From GCA-016699975 sp964420045 (GTDB lineage Bacteria > Patescibacteriota > Minisyncoccia > Moranbacterales > UBA1568): a stretch of 30,068 nucleotides of DNA. The stretch is from positions 1 to 30,068 of the forward strand of contig CAYQPQ010000016.1 of assembly GCA_964420045.1 (NCBI GenBank), in the 5' to 3' direction. Within the stretch, counting starts at the first letter, position 1, and every line of letters begins with the position of its first letter. Below, piece after piece: positions 14,397 to 22,085 of this stretch. Under the pieces are notes generated by a model. It was not told the origin of the DNA, did not search any database, and saw nothing but the letters and a program-made list of their open reading frames with translations. The position numbers were made by a program, and so were the translations under genes.

Positions 14397-15650
14397 CTAC
14401 GGCGCCAAAAACGCCTGAATCCTCTTTATGACGTCGTCATATATTGCTGTGCCGGTTGAATAGGCGAAGAGGTGTCCGCCGCTTGCATACCACTTTGCCT
14501 CCACGGACGACGGATTCGAAGCGAGGAGTGTACTGTAAAACGGCTCCGCCTGGCTTCCGAAGGACACCAATTCATCGTCTCGCGCATGCAAAAGAAGATA
14601 CCGAGAGGCGCTCCGACTGCCGGCGTAAGTACTCGGGCTCGCTTCTCCCAAAGAGGCGCCATTCAAGAATGCGTCCGCCATACTCCGCACATCTCCGGAA
14701 AGCGTTGCGAGATTCGTCGGTCCGGCAAGAGACACAACATTTTTGAGTGCTGGTGATGAAACATTCCAAGTACACGACGCGTCTTTATACGCAGACGGTC
14801 GGAGACTATAGAGCAGGGCAATGTGCCCACCGGAAGAATATCCCCCGAGAGAAACATTGTTTGTATCAAATCCATAGGTCGAGGCTGTGGCGGCAATCCA
14901 CCGAAGCGCGCAATCCGTATCAAGTAGTGGCGCTGGGTAATAGCCAAACGGGACCAGTGTATAATCCGGAGCAACAACCGTTATACCGAGCGCCGAGAGA
15001 CTTTTCCCGATACGCGCCGCATCATCCGCCTTGTCGCCCTTGTACCAACCACCGCTATGGAGAAGTAGGAGAACTGGCGCATGTGCATTTCCATTCGCTG
15101 CCGGATACACATCGAGTGCAAGTCCATCCTTGTAGGAAACATCACGCAAGGTTGGGGTGGGAGTCGGCGTTGGTGTTGGGGTGGGAGTCGGCGTTGGTTC
15201 AGGCGTTGGTGTTGGTGGCTGAACCGAACCGGTCTCTCTGTGCACCTGTCTCTGAACCACCATAGACATACCGCGATAAAAACTCGTGCTTCGTATCAAC
15301 ATCACTGAAGAAAGTTGATTGCCGCAGCCCAGCTTGCGATTCCCGCCCCCATAAAACGACACTTCGTACTTTCCGATGGTAAAGTAGTTGCCACTCAAGA
15401 CACCTCCCGAACAAGAACCGAGAGTGCTAACGGAAGCGTTCTGTGAAGCATTTTGGTATTTCTCAAGGTAGAGACGAAGACCGGCATCTGCCACCTCAAA
15501 CGAAATAGCCGAATCCGTCGAAAAAGCCGTGCTTTTCTTCACGGCAAACACCGCCGCAACACAAAGAAAAAAGATCAGAAACGAGACAAAGAGAAATCCT
15601 TTCCGTATGGAAAGATGCCTTCCAAAAAATTCCCGATTCAGTGATAACAT
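14397..15650 (-). CDS. Exported pilin-like / alpha-beta hydrolase fusion (esterase-type)
   Basis: A 417-residue exported protein in three parts. Residues 1-140 have a basic start, a membrane helix (GFLFVSFLIFFLCVAAVFAV, 18-37) and a segment resembling PilX-type minor pilins (DSAISFEVADAGLRLYLEKY; IRSTSFYRGMSMVVQRQV). Residues 145-168 are a Pro-Thr repeat linker. Residues 170-417 form an esterase/lipase domain of the kind found in carboxylesterases: oxyanion-type HSGGW (198-202), nucleophile Ser272 in GYSSGG, acid at D358 or D359, and His393 in GGHLF. The catalytic triad is complete, so it is probably an active surface esterase; the substrate is unknown. The pilin assignment is weaker: the usual Glu5 after the processing Gly is absent. 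The gene stands alone, with gaps of 130-190 bp on both sides. Confidence 0.85.
   Translation of the reverse strand: MLSLNREFFGRHLSIRKGFLFVSFLIFFLCVAAVFAVKKSTAFSTDSAISFEVADAGLRLYLEKYQNASQNASVSTLGSCSGGVLSGNYFTIGKYEVSFYGGGNRKLGCGNQLSSVMLIRSTSFYRGMSMVVQRQVHRETGSVQPPTPTPEPTPTPTPTPTPTPTPTLRDVSYKDGLALDVYPAANGNAHAPVLLLLHSGGWYKGDKADDAARIGKSLSALGITVVAPDYTLVPFGYYPAPLLDTDCALRWIAATASTYGFDTNNVSLGGYSSGGHIALLYSLRPSAYKDASCTWNVSSPALKNVVSLAGPTNLATLSGDVRSMADAFLNGASLGEASPSTYAGSRSASRYLLLHARDDELVSFGSQAEPFYSTLLASNPSSVEAKWYASGGHLFAYSTGTAIYDDVIKRIQAFLAP
15150..15215. repeat. Pro-Thr-encoding tandem hexamers
   Basis: Degenerate hexameric tandem repeat (GGTGTT/GGAGTC/GGCGTT on the plus strand) inside the esterase gene. 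It encodes the alternating Pro-Thr linker, residues 146-167, and is prone to length change by slippage. Confidence 0.8.
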
Positions 15651-15843
15651 ATTTTCTGCAACAAGAATCTTCTCGCTCCGAACGACACGAAAACCAAAAG
15701 CGCAGGCGCCGTATAAAAAATTCAGGCTCTGTCAAAAATATACCATACCCCATCACCAAAAACCATGAACACACAACGCATGCACAATCAGGACGCTCGG
15801 CACTTCCTAAAAAAGACACGGTTAATTGCACCGAACGGCAATC

Positions 15844-16050
15844 TCAGTCCATCTGTTTTTTCACTTCGACGAACCGATTCTCGATCTCACCAAGGCGCTT
15901 TCGGCTCGCCTCGAGCAATACCGCCGCTTCTTCCACTTTTTTAAGTCCTTCTTCAAGACTCGGTTCATTCTGCCGCTCAAACCACAGAGCAATCTCTTCC
16001 AATTTCTTGAGTGTCTCATCTATGGAGACCGGCTCTGATTTCTTTTTCAT
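15844..16050 (-). CDS. xseB: Exodeoxyribonuclease VII small subunit
   Basis: Partner of XseA in exonuclease VII, which degrades single-stranded DNA. It has 68 residues. Seen: the family core SIDETLKKLEEIALWFERQ, then EPSLEEGLKKVEEAAVLLE, a two-helix protein. ATG 16050 is chosen because AAGAAG lies 5 nt upstream; GTG 16056 is in frame. It follows xseA by 42 bp, the usual arrangement. Downstream (15820-15840) the minus strand has a weak stem before TTTTTT that might terminate the operon. The rest of the 193-bp gap to the esterase gene holds TTGACA (15730-15735) but with a TATACG box only 14 bp away. Confidence 0.92.
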   Translation of the reverse strand: MKKKSEPVSIDETLKKLEEIALWFERQNEPSLEEGLKKVEEAAVLLEASRKRLGEIENRFVEVKKQMD

Positions 16051-16092
16051 AGGCACTTCTTGAAAATATTGACGAAACCAACTTCCGACAGA

Positions 16093-17400
16093 CTACACAC
16101 GATCTTGATTATATCGCACCTCCTGCGCGCTCGCGCCGATACATCCATCAGAAAGCACTATTTCGAAAGCATCTCCGACAGCCACCTCCGAAACACTCCG
16201 AATCACCCGATCCCCTTTCCGGAACAGTCCATATCCGCGCCCCAAGAGGCGCTTTGGATTGTTCGCTTCAATCCGTGATGCGAGACTCTCCAATCGTTTG
16301 TGCATGCGCGATGTATCCGCGCCCCGAGATATCAAGCGCGAGAAATGCAGCTGCTCCACTTTTGCCCGTTCACACCACGAAGAAAACATCGACGAGAGAC
16401 GAATGCCAACACGGTCGATTCTTCGTATCGGATCCATTATTTTTTCGTTCGATCGACGAACGGCATCCGAAATATCTCGCAGGCGCTCCGCACTCTCAAA
16501 TATATCCCTCTGAAAGTCGTCGCAGATACTTCGAACAAGGAGAGTAAATTTTTCTCGCACCTCTCTCTCAGACGCGCTCAGCGCTTTCGCTGTCGCAGTC
16601 GGCGTCGAAACCATCACATCCGCCGCGAGTGCCGCGAGCGACACATCCTTCTCATGCCCTATGCCGGCAAGCGTCGGAATATGGGATGACACAACAGCAC
16701 GCACGACGCGTTCATTATTGAAGGCTTCAAGACTTTCGAGACTGCCGCCGCCACGGATAATTACCAGAACATCCCATGCTTCCGGATGTCGATTGAAAAA
16801 TTCGATGCCACTCAGAATATCGCCAATAGCCCGTTTCCCCTCGACATGCGCATCAAAGAGTGTGATCGAAAATCCGTACCGCTCGAGATTGGCGGTAAAG
16901 TCACCAAGAGCCGCGCCTTCACGAGAGGTGATAAGCGCCACTCTCTTCGGACTCGGTGGAAGTGGGCGCTTCCGTTCTGACAAGAACACCCCCTCACGTT
17001 CGAGCTTCAAGAAAAGCTGGTCATACGCCCGTTTGAGCGCGCCCAAGCCAGCAAGACGAATCACGGACACCCGAAAAGAGAGTCGCCCTCTCGGTTTCCA
17101 AACATTCGGCGTCCCTTCCACAATTACTTCCTGCCCTTCCTCAAGATCAACGCCATGAAGCAAGAAATCATTTCGAAATATGAGACACGAGAGCATTCCC
17201 TCTTCATCCGTATCTTTGAGCGAAAAGTACACGACATTCCTTCGATCTTCGACGCTTGATATCTCTCCTCGAAGAGACAGTCGCATGCCGACAAAGCTTT
17301 CGTTCAAGACATCGAGAAAAGCTCCCACAGTCAAAGACTCGCCATACTCTTCAGTTTCTCCGTCAATTGAGTCTGGTCGCAACATAGGAAAGTGCCGCAC
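16093..17400 (-). CDS. xseA: Exodeoxyribonuclease VII large subunit
   Basis: Catalytic subunit of exonuclease VII, acting with XseB in DNA repair and recombination. 435 residues with GTG 17400. Seen: N-terminal OB fold (SLRGEISSVEDRRNVVYFSL; EVIVEGTPNVWKPRGRLSF), the catalytic domain with KRVALITSREGAALGDF, VIIRGGGSLESLEAFNNE and GIGHEKDVSLAALAADVMVS followed by TPTATA, then a long coiled coil and a C-terminal GRGYGLF. The GHE-x-D site has Lys where many homologues have Thr. GTG 17400 has AAGGAG 15 nt upstream; ATG 17385 (MLRPDS) is an equally possible start. The gene follows the dsbA-like gene by 23 bp. Confidence 0.96.
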   Translation of the reverse strand: MRHFPMLRPDSIDGETEEYGESLTVGAFLDVLNESFVGMRLSLRGEISSVEDRRNVVYFSLKDTDEEGMLSCLIFRNDFLLHGVDLEEGQEVIVEGTPNVWKPRGRLSFRVSVIRLAGLGALKRAYDQLFLKLEREGVFLSERKRPLPPSPKRVALITSREGAALGDFTANLERYGFSITLFDAHVEGKRAIGDILSGIEFFNRHPEAWDVLVIIRGGGSLESLEAFNNERVVRAVVSSHIPTLAGIGHEKDVSLAALAADVMVSTPTATAKALSASEREVREKFTLLVRSICDDFQRDIFESAERLRDISDAVRRSNEKIMDPIRRIDRVGIRLSSMFSSWCERAKVEQLHFSRLISRGADTSRMHKRLESLASRIEANNPKRLLGRGYGLFRKGDRVIRSVSEVAVGDAFEIVLSDGCIGASAQEVRYNQDRV

Positions 17401-17423
17401 ACGATGCCGAGAGATACTCCTTG

Positions 17424-18263
17424 TTACGCTCCCAGCGCAGCGTCGATCGCCTTTTTGAATTCGGGGTACGGCAGAGCACCGGAAACAAGTTCGCCCTCAA
17501 CAGAACCTTTGGCGTCAATCTTCCCAATAACAAAGCCCGGAGTCCCGGATATGCCCGAGCTTGTCCCATCCTGAAGATCCGCATCAATAACACTCTTGAA
17601 CTTCTGATCATTCATACACGACGCAAGCGACTTTCCTCCGGCTTTCGTCGCAAGACTGGCAAGTGTTTCATCCGGCATACCTTTGCCGTTTGTCCCCGTC
17701 GTCGCATAAACATCCCCGACAAAAGAGAAGTAGGCCTTGTCACCTGCCGCTTCTCGAACACATAGCGCCGCATTCGCCTCCTTTATTGCCGCCTCGCCAT
17801 GAAAGCTCAAGGGGTAGTTCCGGATAACAAACAATGCTTTCCCGGTATCCACATAGTCCTTCACGATCGAATCGAATGTTTGATCATGAAATTGCTTGCA
17901 AAACGGACACTCAAGATCGGTCCATTCAACAATCGCCACCTTCGCCGTTTTTGGATTTCCCAAGACCGGGGATGATCCCATCGATGCTGTTGCCGGAGTC
18001 TTCTCTGCCGGAGCGGGAGCGGGCGCATTCGCCGCGGGCTGAGCTGCCTGATTCCCCGCAGCAGGCGCTGTTGCCGCGCCAACCTTTTGTGGCACATCAA
18101 GCGAAGTAAAGAGACTCGACTTCAAAATCGCAAATGTGATAGCGGTTGACCCCGCCACAATAGCAATAGAAACCAAGATTCCCGCCCCCCACATACTCGA
18201 AGCAATGAGGGATCCTTCCGACCGTCGACGCCGCACCAGCATTTCTTGTTGTTCTTTTTCCAT
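17424..18263 (-). CDS. Membrane-anchored DsbA-like thiol oxidoreductase
   Basis: A thioredoxin-fold protein that probably forms or isomerizes disulfides in exported proteins. 279 residues: basic N-terminus, a membrane anchor (MWGAGILVSIAIVAGSTAIT, about 24-43), an Ala/Pro-rich linker, and a DsbA-type domain with active site CPFC (in WTDLECPFCKQFHD), FVIRNYPLSFHGEA, and the cis-Pro loop in ISGTPGFVIG. Two further cysteines (ALCVRE, ASCMND) could form a structural disulfide. It is the first gene of a group with xseA and xseB; that grouping is probably only positional. The DsbD-like gene upstream is separated by the palindromic element at 18293-18448. Confidence 0.92.
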   Translation of the reverse strand: MEKEQQEMLVRRRRSEGSLIASSMWGAGILVSIAIVAGSTAITFAILKSSLFTSLDVPQKVGAATAPAAGNQAAQPAANAPAPAPAEKTPATASMGSSPVLGNPKTAKVAIVEWTDLECPFCKQFHDQTFDSIVKDYVDTGKALFVIRNYPLSFHGEAAIKEANAALCVREAAGDKAYFSFVGDVYATTGTNGKGMPDETLASLATKAGGKSLASCMNDQKFKSVIDADLQDGTSSGISGTPGFVIGKIDAKGSVEGELVSGALPYPEFKKAIDAALGA

Positions 18264-18292
18264 AAAAGAAAATGAGATGAGTTATTGTTTCA

Positions 18293-18448
18293 GAGTGTGT
18301 CTAAAAAGGCTGTTTTTCCGGAAGAAATTCTTTTTTGCTTATCTTACACTTCGTACGCCTGCCTGCCGGTAGGTAGGAAAGCCGCAAAAAAGAATTTCTT
18401 CCGGAAAAGCGCTTACATTTTTTTGTAGAGCTTTTTAGACACCCCCTC
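18293..18448. repeat. 156-bp palindromic element, copy 2
   Basis: Related to the element at 6099-6238. Ends are GAGTGTGTCTAAAAAGG and CTTTTTAGACACCCCCTC; inner arms TTTCCGGAAGAAATTC and GAATTTCTTCCGGAAA. Here the extra arm segment (TGTAGAGC...) is on the right, while in copy 1 it is on the left, yet the loop word CTTACACTTCGTACG reads in the same direction in both. The loop also holds a 20-bp insert, CCTGCCTGCCGGTAGGTAGG, absent from copy 1. The paired arms still match each other at the positions where the copies differ (CCGGAAG against CCGAAAG), suggesting structure is maintained. Confidence 0.85.
18367..18386. repeat. 20-bp near-palindrome nested in element copy 2
   Basis: A CCTGCCTGCCGGTAGGTAGG block inside the loop of copy 2; the same loop in copy 1 lacks it exactly. 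A shortened relative, CCTGCCGGTAG, occurs at 26850-26860. The start could be placed a few bases differently because of the repeated words; the position given is approximate (within about 10 bases). Confidence 0.55.
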
Positions 18449-18530
18449 ACAGATTATAGAGAACTTCGTTTCTTCTCTCTTTATCCCGGTGGCAAGCACC
18501 ACCTGTCAGATCATAGCACAACCGCCTTCT

Positions 18531-19793
18531 CTATCCGAGCCGACTGATAATATCCGGACGAAACATCAACAAATACCCGAGCATAAGCATAAGCACTCCG
18601 CCGATGAGCGCCGACCACTGGGAATACTTCTCCGTCAGATGCATCTTCTCAAATCCCCAAATCGCAAGTCCGAAAACAAGAATATCATCAATCATATAGA
18701 AGAAAATATAGATCGCCATCAGTGCTTGTGTCTGCCAGAATCCCAAGTGATTCAACTCGATGATTTTGGTAAACGCCTGAGGAATGCCAATGGAGCAGGC
18801 GAACTCGATAACATTCACTGTAAAGGCAAGCCCGATAATACCAAGCGCTGCCAAAAGAGTAAAATCTCCCGTAATAAACGTTTTGATCTTTTGGACAATT
18901 TTTGAGCGGTTTTCCGCATCGACAATCTGACATGCTAGCTTCGTACCGAGCGACTTATACCATTCATAGAGAAAGAAGATGCCGCCGCCCGTTGCGACAA
19001 TGCCGACGATTGGCGTCACGATGCGGTCAAGTCCGATAAAGTTCCACGTCGTAAACCATACGTTCAAGATAAGATAATACATCACCGTCTCTGCCACGAT
19101 GAACAGTCCGGCAACCTGCACCAATTTCTTCCGCGATCCTGTCTGCGCAAGAAGCACCAGAAACGTCACCAGCACCCACATGGCACAAGGATTGAAGCCA
19201 TCGACAAACCCCAGCACAACAGAGAGTGTCGGAAGAGAAAATTTGGAAACATCCACCGTGCTCTTGGTAAACGGAATGGAAACCACATAGGATTCCGTTG
19301 CGGGAAACGCGCAGACTGTCCCGTCCGCACACGAAGCTCCGGCGATTTGTTCCGTTTTCGATGCGCGATGATCACGATTCATCGCCAGATAGCGCTCAAA
19401 CGTGACCTGTTCTTTTCCTTTGCTTGCATCAAGAAGCGATTCCATGCGTTTTCCGGTCGTGTCTGCCGTGTCGAATCCCTGCAGCACTGTCCCGCCGACA
19501 ATAGTGATGGGAGTCGCCTTCGGAAGTCGCTCGAGAGCGGTGATTTTCATGAAGAGATCCTTACCATCGCCGTCTATATTGTACAGTCTCACCGAAAAAT
19601 CATCCCGCTGCACAGCAAGATCCGCAAGGAATTTCTTTTCCTCTTGGCAGTGCGCGCAGTCGGAACGCTCGAGAACCTCGATAACCAGCGGTTCATCGGC
19701 ATGAGCGTTCGATGCGGAGCATACTCCCAGAAGCACCCACAAAGCCGAGAAGCTTATGATGCGTGCGCGTTGCAATAGTACGCTTTGTGTCAT
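18531..19793 (-). CDS. DsbD/CcdA-like redox membrane protein with N-terminal glutaredoxin-like domain
   Basis: Probably moves reducing equivalents across the membrane or handles thiols outside it. 420 residues. Seen: signal peptide ending near SNAHA (28-32); a thioredoxin/glutaredoxin-like domain with C46-A-H-C49 in LERSDCAHCQEEK; a linker with two cysteines (GASCADGTVCAFP); then six or so membrane helices with the CcdA-like motifs FVDGFNPCAMWVLVTFLVLL and NVIEFACSIGIPQAF, whose cysteines are the expected redox pair. The domain order is reversed relative to E. coli DsbD's C-terminal thioredoxin domain. ATG 19793 starts a credible signal peptide; there is no clear ribosome binding site. A TATACT box on the minus strand at 19871-19876 may be its -10. 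It likely cooperates with the DsbA-like protein downstream. Confidence 0.88.
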   Translation of the reverse strand: MTQSVLLQRARIISFSALWVLLGVCSASNAHADEPLVIEVLERSDCAHCQEEKKFLADLAVQRDDFSVRLYNIDGDGKDLFMKITALERLPKATPITIVGGTVLQGFDTADTTGKRMESLLDASKGKEQVTFERYLAMNRDHRASKTEQIAGASCADGTVCAFPATESYVVSIPFTKSTVDVSKFSLPTLSVVLGFVDGFNPCAMWVLVTFLVLLAQTGSRKKLVQVAGLFIVAETVMYYLILNVWFTTWNFIGLDRIVTPIVGIVATGGGIFFLYEWYKSLGTKLACQIVDAENRSKIVQKIKTFITGDFTLLAALGIIGLAFTVNVIEFACSIGIPQAFTKIIELNHLGFWQTQALMAIYIFFYMIDDILVFGLAIWGFEKMHLTEKYSQWSALIGGVLMLMLGYLLMFRPDIISRLG

Positions 19794-19889
19794 AGATAGT
19801 TTGAAACATTCTGCGAATAACAAATCTCGCCATTATTCCAAAGAGAACACATCTTCAGAGCAAGTATCTCAGTATACCCGAAATTTTCA

Positions 19890-19916
19890 GAAAAGAAAAA
19901 GGATGCTCTCGCATCC
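19890..19916 (-). terminator. Intrinsic terminator of the receiver-domain gene
   Basis: GGATGC-TCTC-GCATCC forms a 6-bp stem with a four-base loop (19901-19916). On the minus strand it is followed by TTTTTCTTTT, a strong T tract. It lies 44 bp past the stop at 19960. Confidence 0.8.
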
Positions 19917-19959
19917 GCAGCCAATCTACTCTCTACAGTCTACAAGAAATAAGGAGTAT

Positions 19960-20508
19960 CTATCTACTGCGCATAAAAAGCGCGACGAGCAGAGTGAGAA
20001 ATATCGCGATAGCCGAAAGCAAGAAGAGTTTCATACCGTACTTTTCGGTGATATCTTCGAAGCGCGATCGGTCCCAGAAAATCGGGTCAGCGCCCCAAGA
20101 ATGGTGTGAGCTGCGCTTCTTCGTCAGCGCGGTGATCAAATCGATAACATTTTTCGGTGCGGAGAAACCCCGCACAAAGAATCCGTCCACATTGAATTCA
20201 ACCGCTTTGGCACGATCAATTTGGCGATCGTTATGGCTATTCACGATAAAGAACGGTTGAGGAAGATCGCTCGCGCGAATATTCGTAATAAGCGAGAAGC
20301 CGTCAGACTCCGGCAAATCGATACCCGTAAACACCACCTGAGGAAGATGCTTTTTGAATTTCAAGAGCGCATCCTTTCCATCGGGAGACTCTATGATAGA
20401 AAATCCGGCCAATTTCAAAAGATCCCGATATACCTCTCTCGTCGATTGATCGTCATCGACAATAAGCACGCTAATATCTTTTCGTTTTGTTTTCATAGTG
20501 CTGTCCAT
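19960..20508 (-). CDS. Degenerate receiver domain with C-terminal membrane anchor
   Basis: A 182-residue protein: response-regulator receiver fold (about 11-130), then a linker and one membrane helix (FLLSAIAIFLTLLVALF) near the C-terminus. The acidic pocket is present (VDDD, 17-20). The phospho-acceptor position is Gly62 (FTGIDLPESDG aligned with the usual LLDIMLPDMDG), with Asp64 two residues later; the switch residue is Ser91, and the conserved Lys is Arg113. Phosphorylation at the normal site therefore looks impossible, so it is probably a pseudo-receiver acting by contact at the membrane. No DNA-binding or enzymatic output domain follows. ATG 20508 has GGAAG 7 nt upstream. It has its own promoter, divergent from the ABC genes, and a strong terminator. 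Confidence 0.85.
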   Translation of the reverse strand: MDSTMKTKRKDISVLIVDDDQSTREVYRDLLKLAGFSIIESPDGKDALLKFKKHLPQVVFTGIDLPESDGFSLITNIRASDLPQPFFIVNSHNDRQIDRAKAVEFNVDGFFVRGFSAPKNVIDLITALTKKRSSHHSWGADPIFWDRSRFEDITEKYGMKLFLLSAIAIFLTLLVALFMRSR

Positions 20509-20589
20509 TTTCACGCTTCCAAGAAACCCTGCGCAAACGCACGCTGACTCCCTTCCGGAAACAGAGAGGTTTCACGCTCAATGTTTATC

Positions 20590-20598
20590 AGTATACCA
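20590..20598 (-). promoter_or_regulatory. Extended -10 promoter for the receiver gene
   Basis: The minus strand reads TGGTATACT, a TGn extended -10. Transcription would begin near 20583, with a 75-nt leader. It is a near mirror image of the plus-strand box at 20620-20628. Confidence 0.6.
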
Positions 20599-20619
20599 CG
20601 CGTACGAAAAATCAAAGAA

Positions 20620-20628
20620 TGGTATAAT
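20620..20628 (+). promoter_or_regulatory. Extended -10 promoter for the ABC transporter genes
   Basis: TGGTATAAT is a perfect extended -10 box. The -35 region is poor, as is common for extended -10 promoters. Transcription would begin near 20635, 32 nt before the ATPase start. Confidence 0.7.
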
Positions 20629-20666
20629 ACGCGAAGAACATTCGATTTGTTATTCGTATTCCTTCT

Positions 20667-21974
20667 ATGTCCGCACCCATCATCGCCATCAACCGTCTTC
20701 GTGTCATCTACAATCAGGGAAAGTCCAACGAAGTCCGCGCGCTCGAAGAAACGAATCTGGAAATCTACCCGGAAGAATACGTTATCATCTATGGGCCGTC
20801 CGGATGCGGAAAATCAACGCTGCTCTATTCGATATCCGGATTGCAAAAACCGACCTATGGCGACGTGATAGTCAAGCAGAAGCCGCTTTCGAAGATGACG
20901 CCTCGAGAAGAACTCGAATTTCACCAAATGTGGATCGGTATGGTTTTTCAGGCATTCTATCTCATCCCCTCGCTCAACATCGTCGAAAATGTCTGTCTCC
21001 CGAAGACCTTCCGTGGCGAAAATGTCAAAGCTCGCCGCAAAGACGGCATCAAGCTTCTGCGACGGTTCGGTATTGCCGAGCAGATGGATAAGTTTCCCAG
21101 CCAGCTCTCCGGCGGACAAAAGCAGCGTGTCGCCATTGCACGATCCCTGGTGAACAATCCGGAAATCATTCTCGCTGACGAACCGGTCGGCAACCTCGAC
21201 AGCGAATCCGCGCAAAACGTGCTCGAAATTCTCAAAGAGCTCAACGAGGTCGATAGAAAAACCATTATCATGGTGACACACAATGCCGAGCACCTCCCCT
21301 ATGCCGATCGTGTCATCTACATGAAAGACGGTCGCATTGAGAAAGAAGTAGTACAGAAAGACAAGCGAAAAATCGAAACCAAGAAACCCGAACAGGAACC
21401 CGTCGAAGACAATCTCCCGCCGGAACTCAAGATGCTCATGGGTTCATTCCGAAGTCTTTCTTCTCAGCAAATGAACGTACTTCTCATCCCCTTCAAGGCG
21501 AAGCAGCTCCTCGCGCATGTCCTGTCCAACTTGACCGAAGAACAACTCTCATCTGCTGAAAGTTTTCTCAAGGAGTATCTCTTCAACAACATTAACCGCG
21601 AACAATTCTCCAACAAACTCGATTTGGATCCGGAAAAGGGCGGCGGTGGATGGAACAAGAAACAAGCGCGAAACTTCTCCGATCGAATCGAATCGCTCGT
21701 CATGCAGTCGAAAACGATTGCCGAACACACTGACCGAGCACATGCAACCCTGGCCGACTACCTCAGCGAGCACTTCAATATCAAACTCTCCGGCGTCGCA
21801 CTCGACCGATTCCGCGCCGCCCTGAGGCTCCGTATCGACAATCGTATCAACCGTGCCGAACTCGAGAAACGACTCGATGCGCCGAAATCACTCGGCGGCG
21901 TCGGTCTTTACAGCAATACCGCCGATCGCGTTGTCCGAGAAGTCGAAATCATTATGCTTCTCAAATATTCCTGA
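20667..21974 (+). CDS. MacB/LolD-type ABC ATPase with long C-terminal extension
   Basis: Drives an exporter with the downstream permease. 435 residues against the usual 220-250. Seen: Walker A GPSGCGKST (43-51), Q95, signature LSGGQ (147-151), Walker B IILADEP (167-173), and H205 in MVTHN. This core is of the MacB/LolD group. Residues about 230-435 are an added, mostly helical, highly charged region with a Gly-rich patch (EKGGGGWNKKQ); I recognise no domain in it. It may contact the permease, another protein or nucleic acid. ATG 20667 is 32 nt from the predicted transcript start and lacks a clear ribosome binding site. The permease gene follows after 111 bp. Confidence 0.93.
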   Translation: MSAPIIAINRLRVIYNQGKSNEVRALEETNLEIYPEEYVIIYGPSGCGKSTLLYSISGLQKPTYGDVIVKQKPLSKMTPREELEFHQMWIGMVFQAFYLIPSLNIVENVCLPKTFRGENVKARRKDGIKLLRRFGIAEQMDKFPSQLSGGQKQRVAIARSLVNNPEIILADEPVGNLDSESAQNVLEILKELNEVDRKTIIMVTHNAEHLPYADRVIYMKDGRIEKEVVQKDKRKIETKKPEQEPVEDNLPPELKMLMGSFRSLSSQQMNVLLIPFKAKQLLAHVLSNLTEEQLSSAESFLKEYLFNNINREQFSNKLDLDPEKGGGGWNKKQARNFSDRIESLVMQSKTIAEHTDRAHATLADYLSEHFNIKLSGVALDRFRAALRLRIDNRINRAELEKRLDAPKSLGGVGLYSNTADRVVREVEIIMLLKYS

Positions 21975-22085
21975 TAATTTCGAGCACGGCAGATAATTAA
22001 CCAATGCAATGAGAAATACCATTTCAAAAGATCAAGCATGAGCACTTGAAGCGCTTCTACATTTTCGAATTTTTCTCCCCCTTCT

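Noticed and set aside
15150..15215. Short tandem repeats as a CRISPR array
   Set aside because: The hexamers are coding (Pro-Thr linker) with no spacers, and no cas gene is present.
15710..15735. TTGACA with TATACG upstream of the esterase gene as a promoter
   Set aside because: The spacer is only 14 bp, outside the usual 16-18 range.
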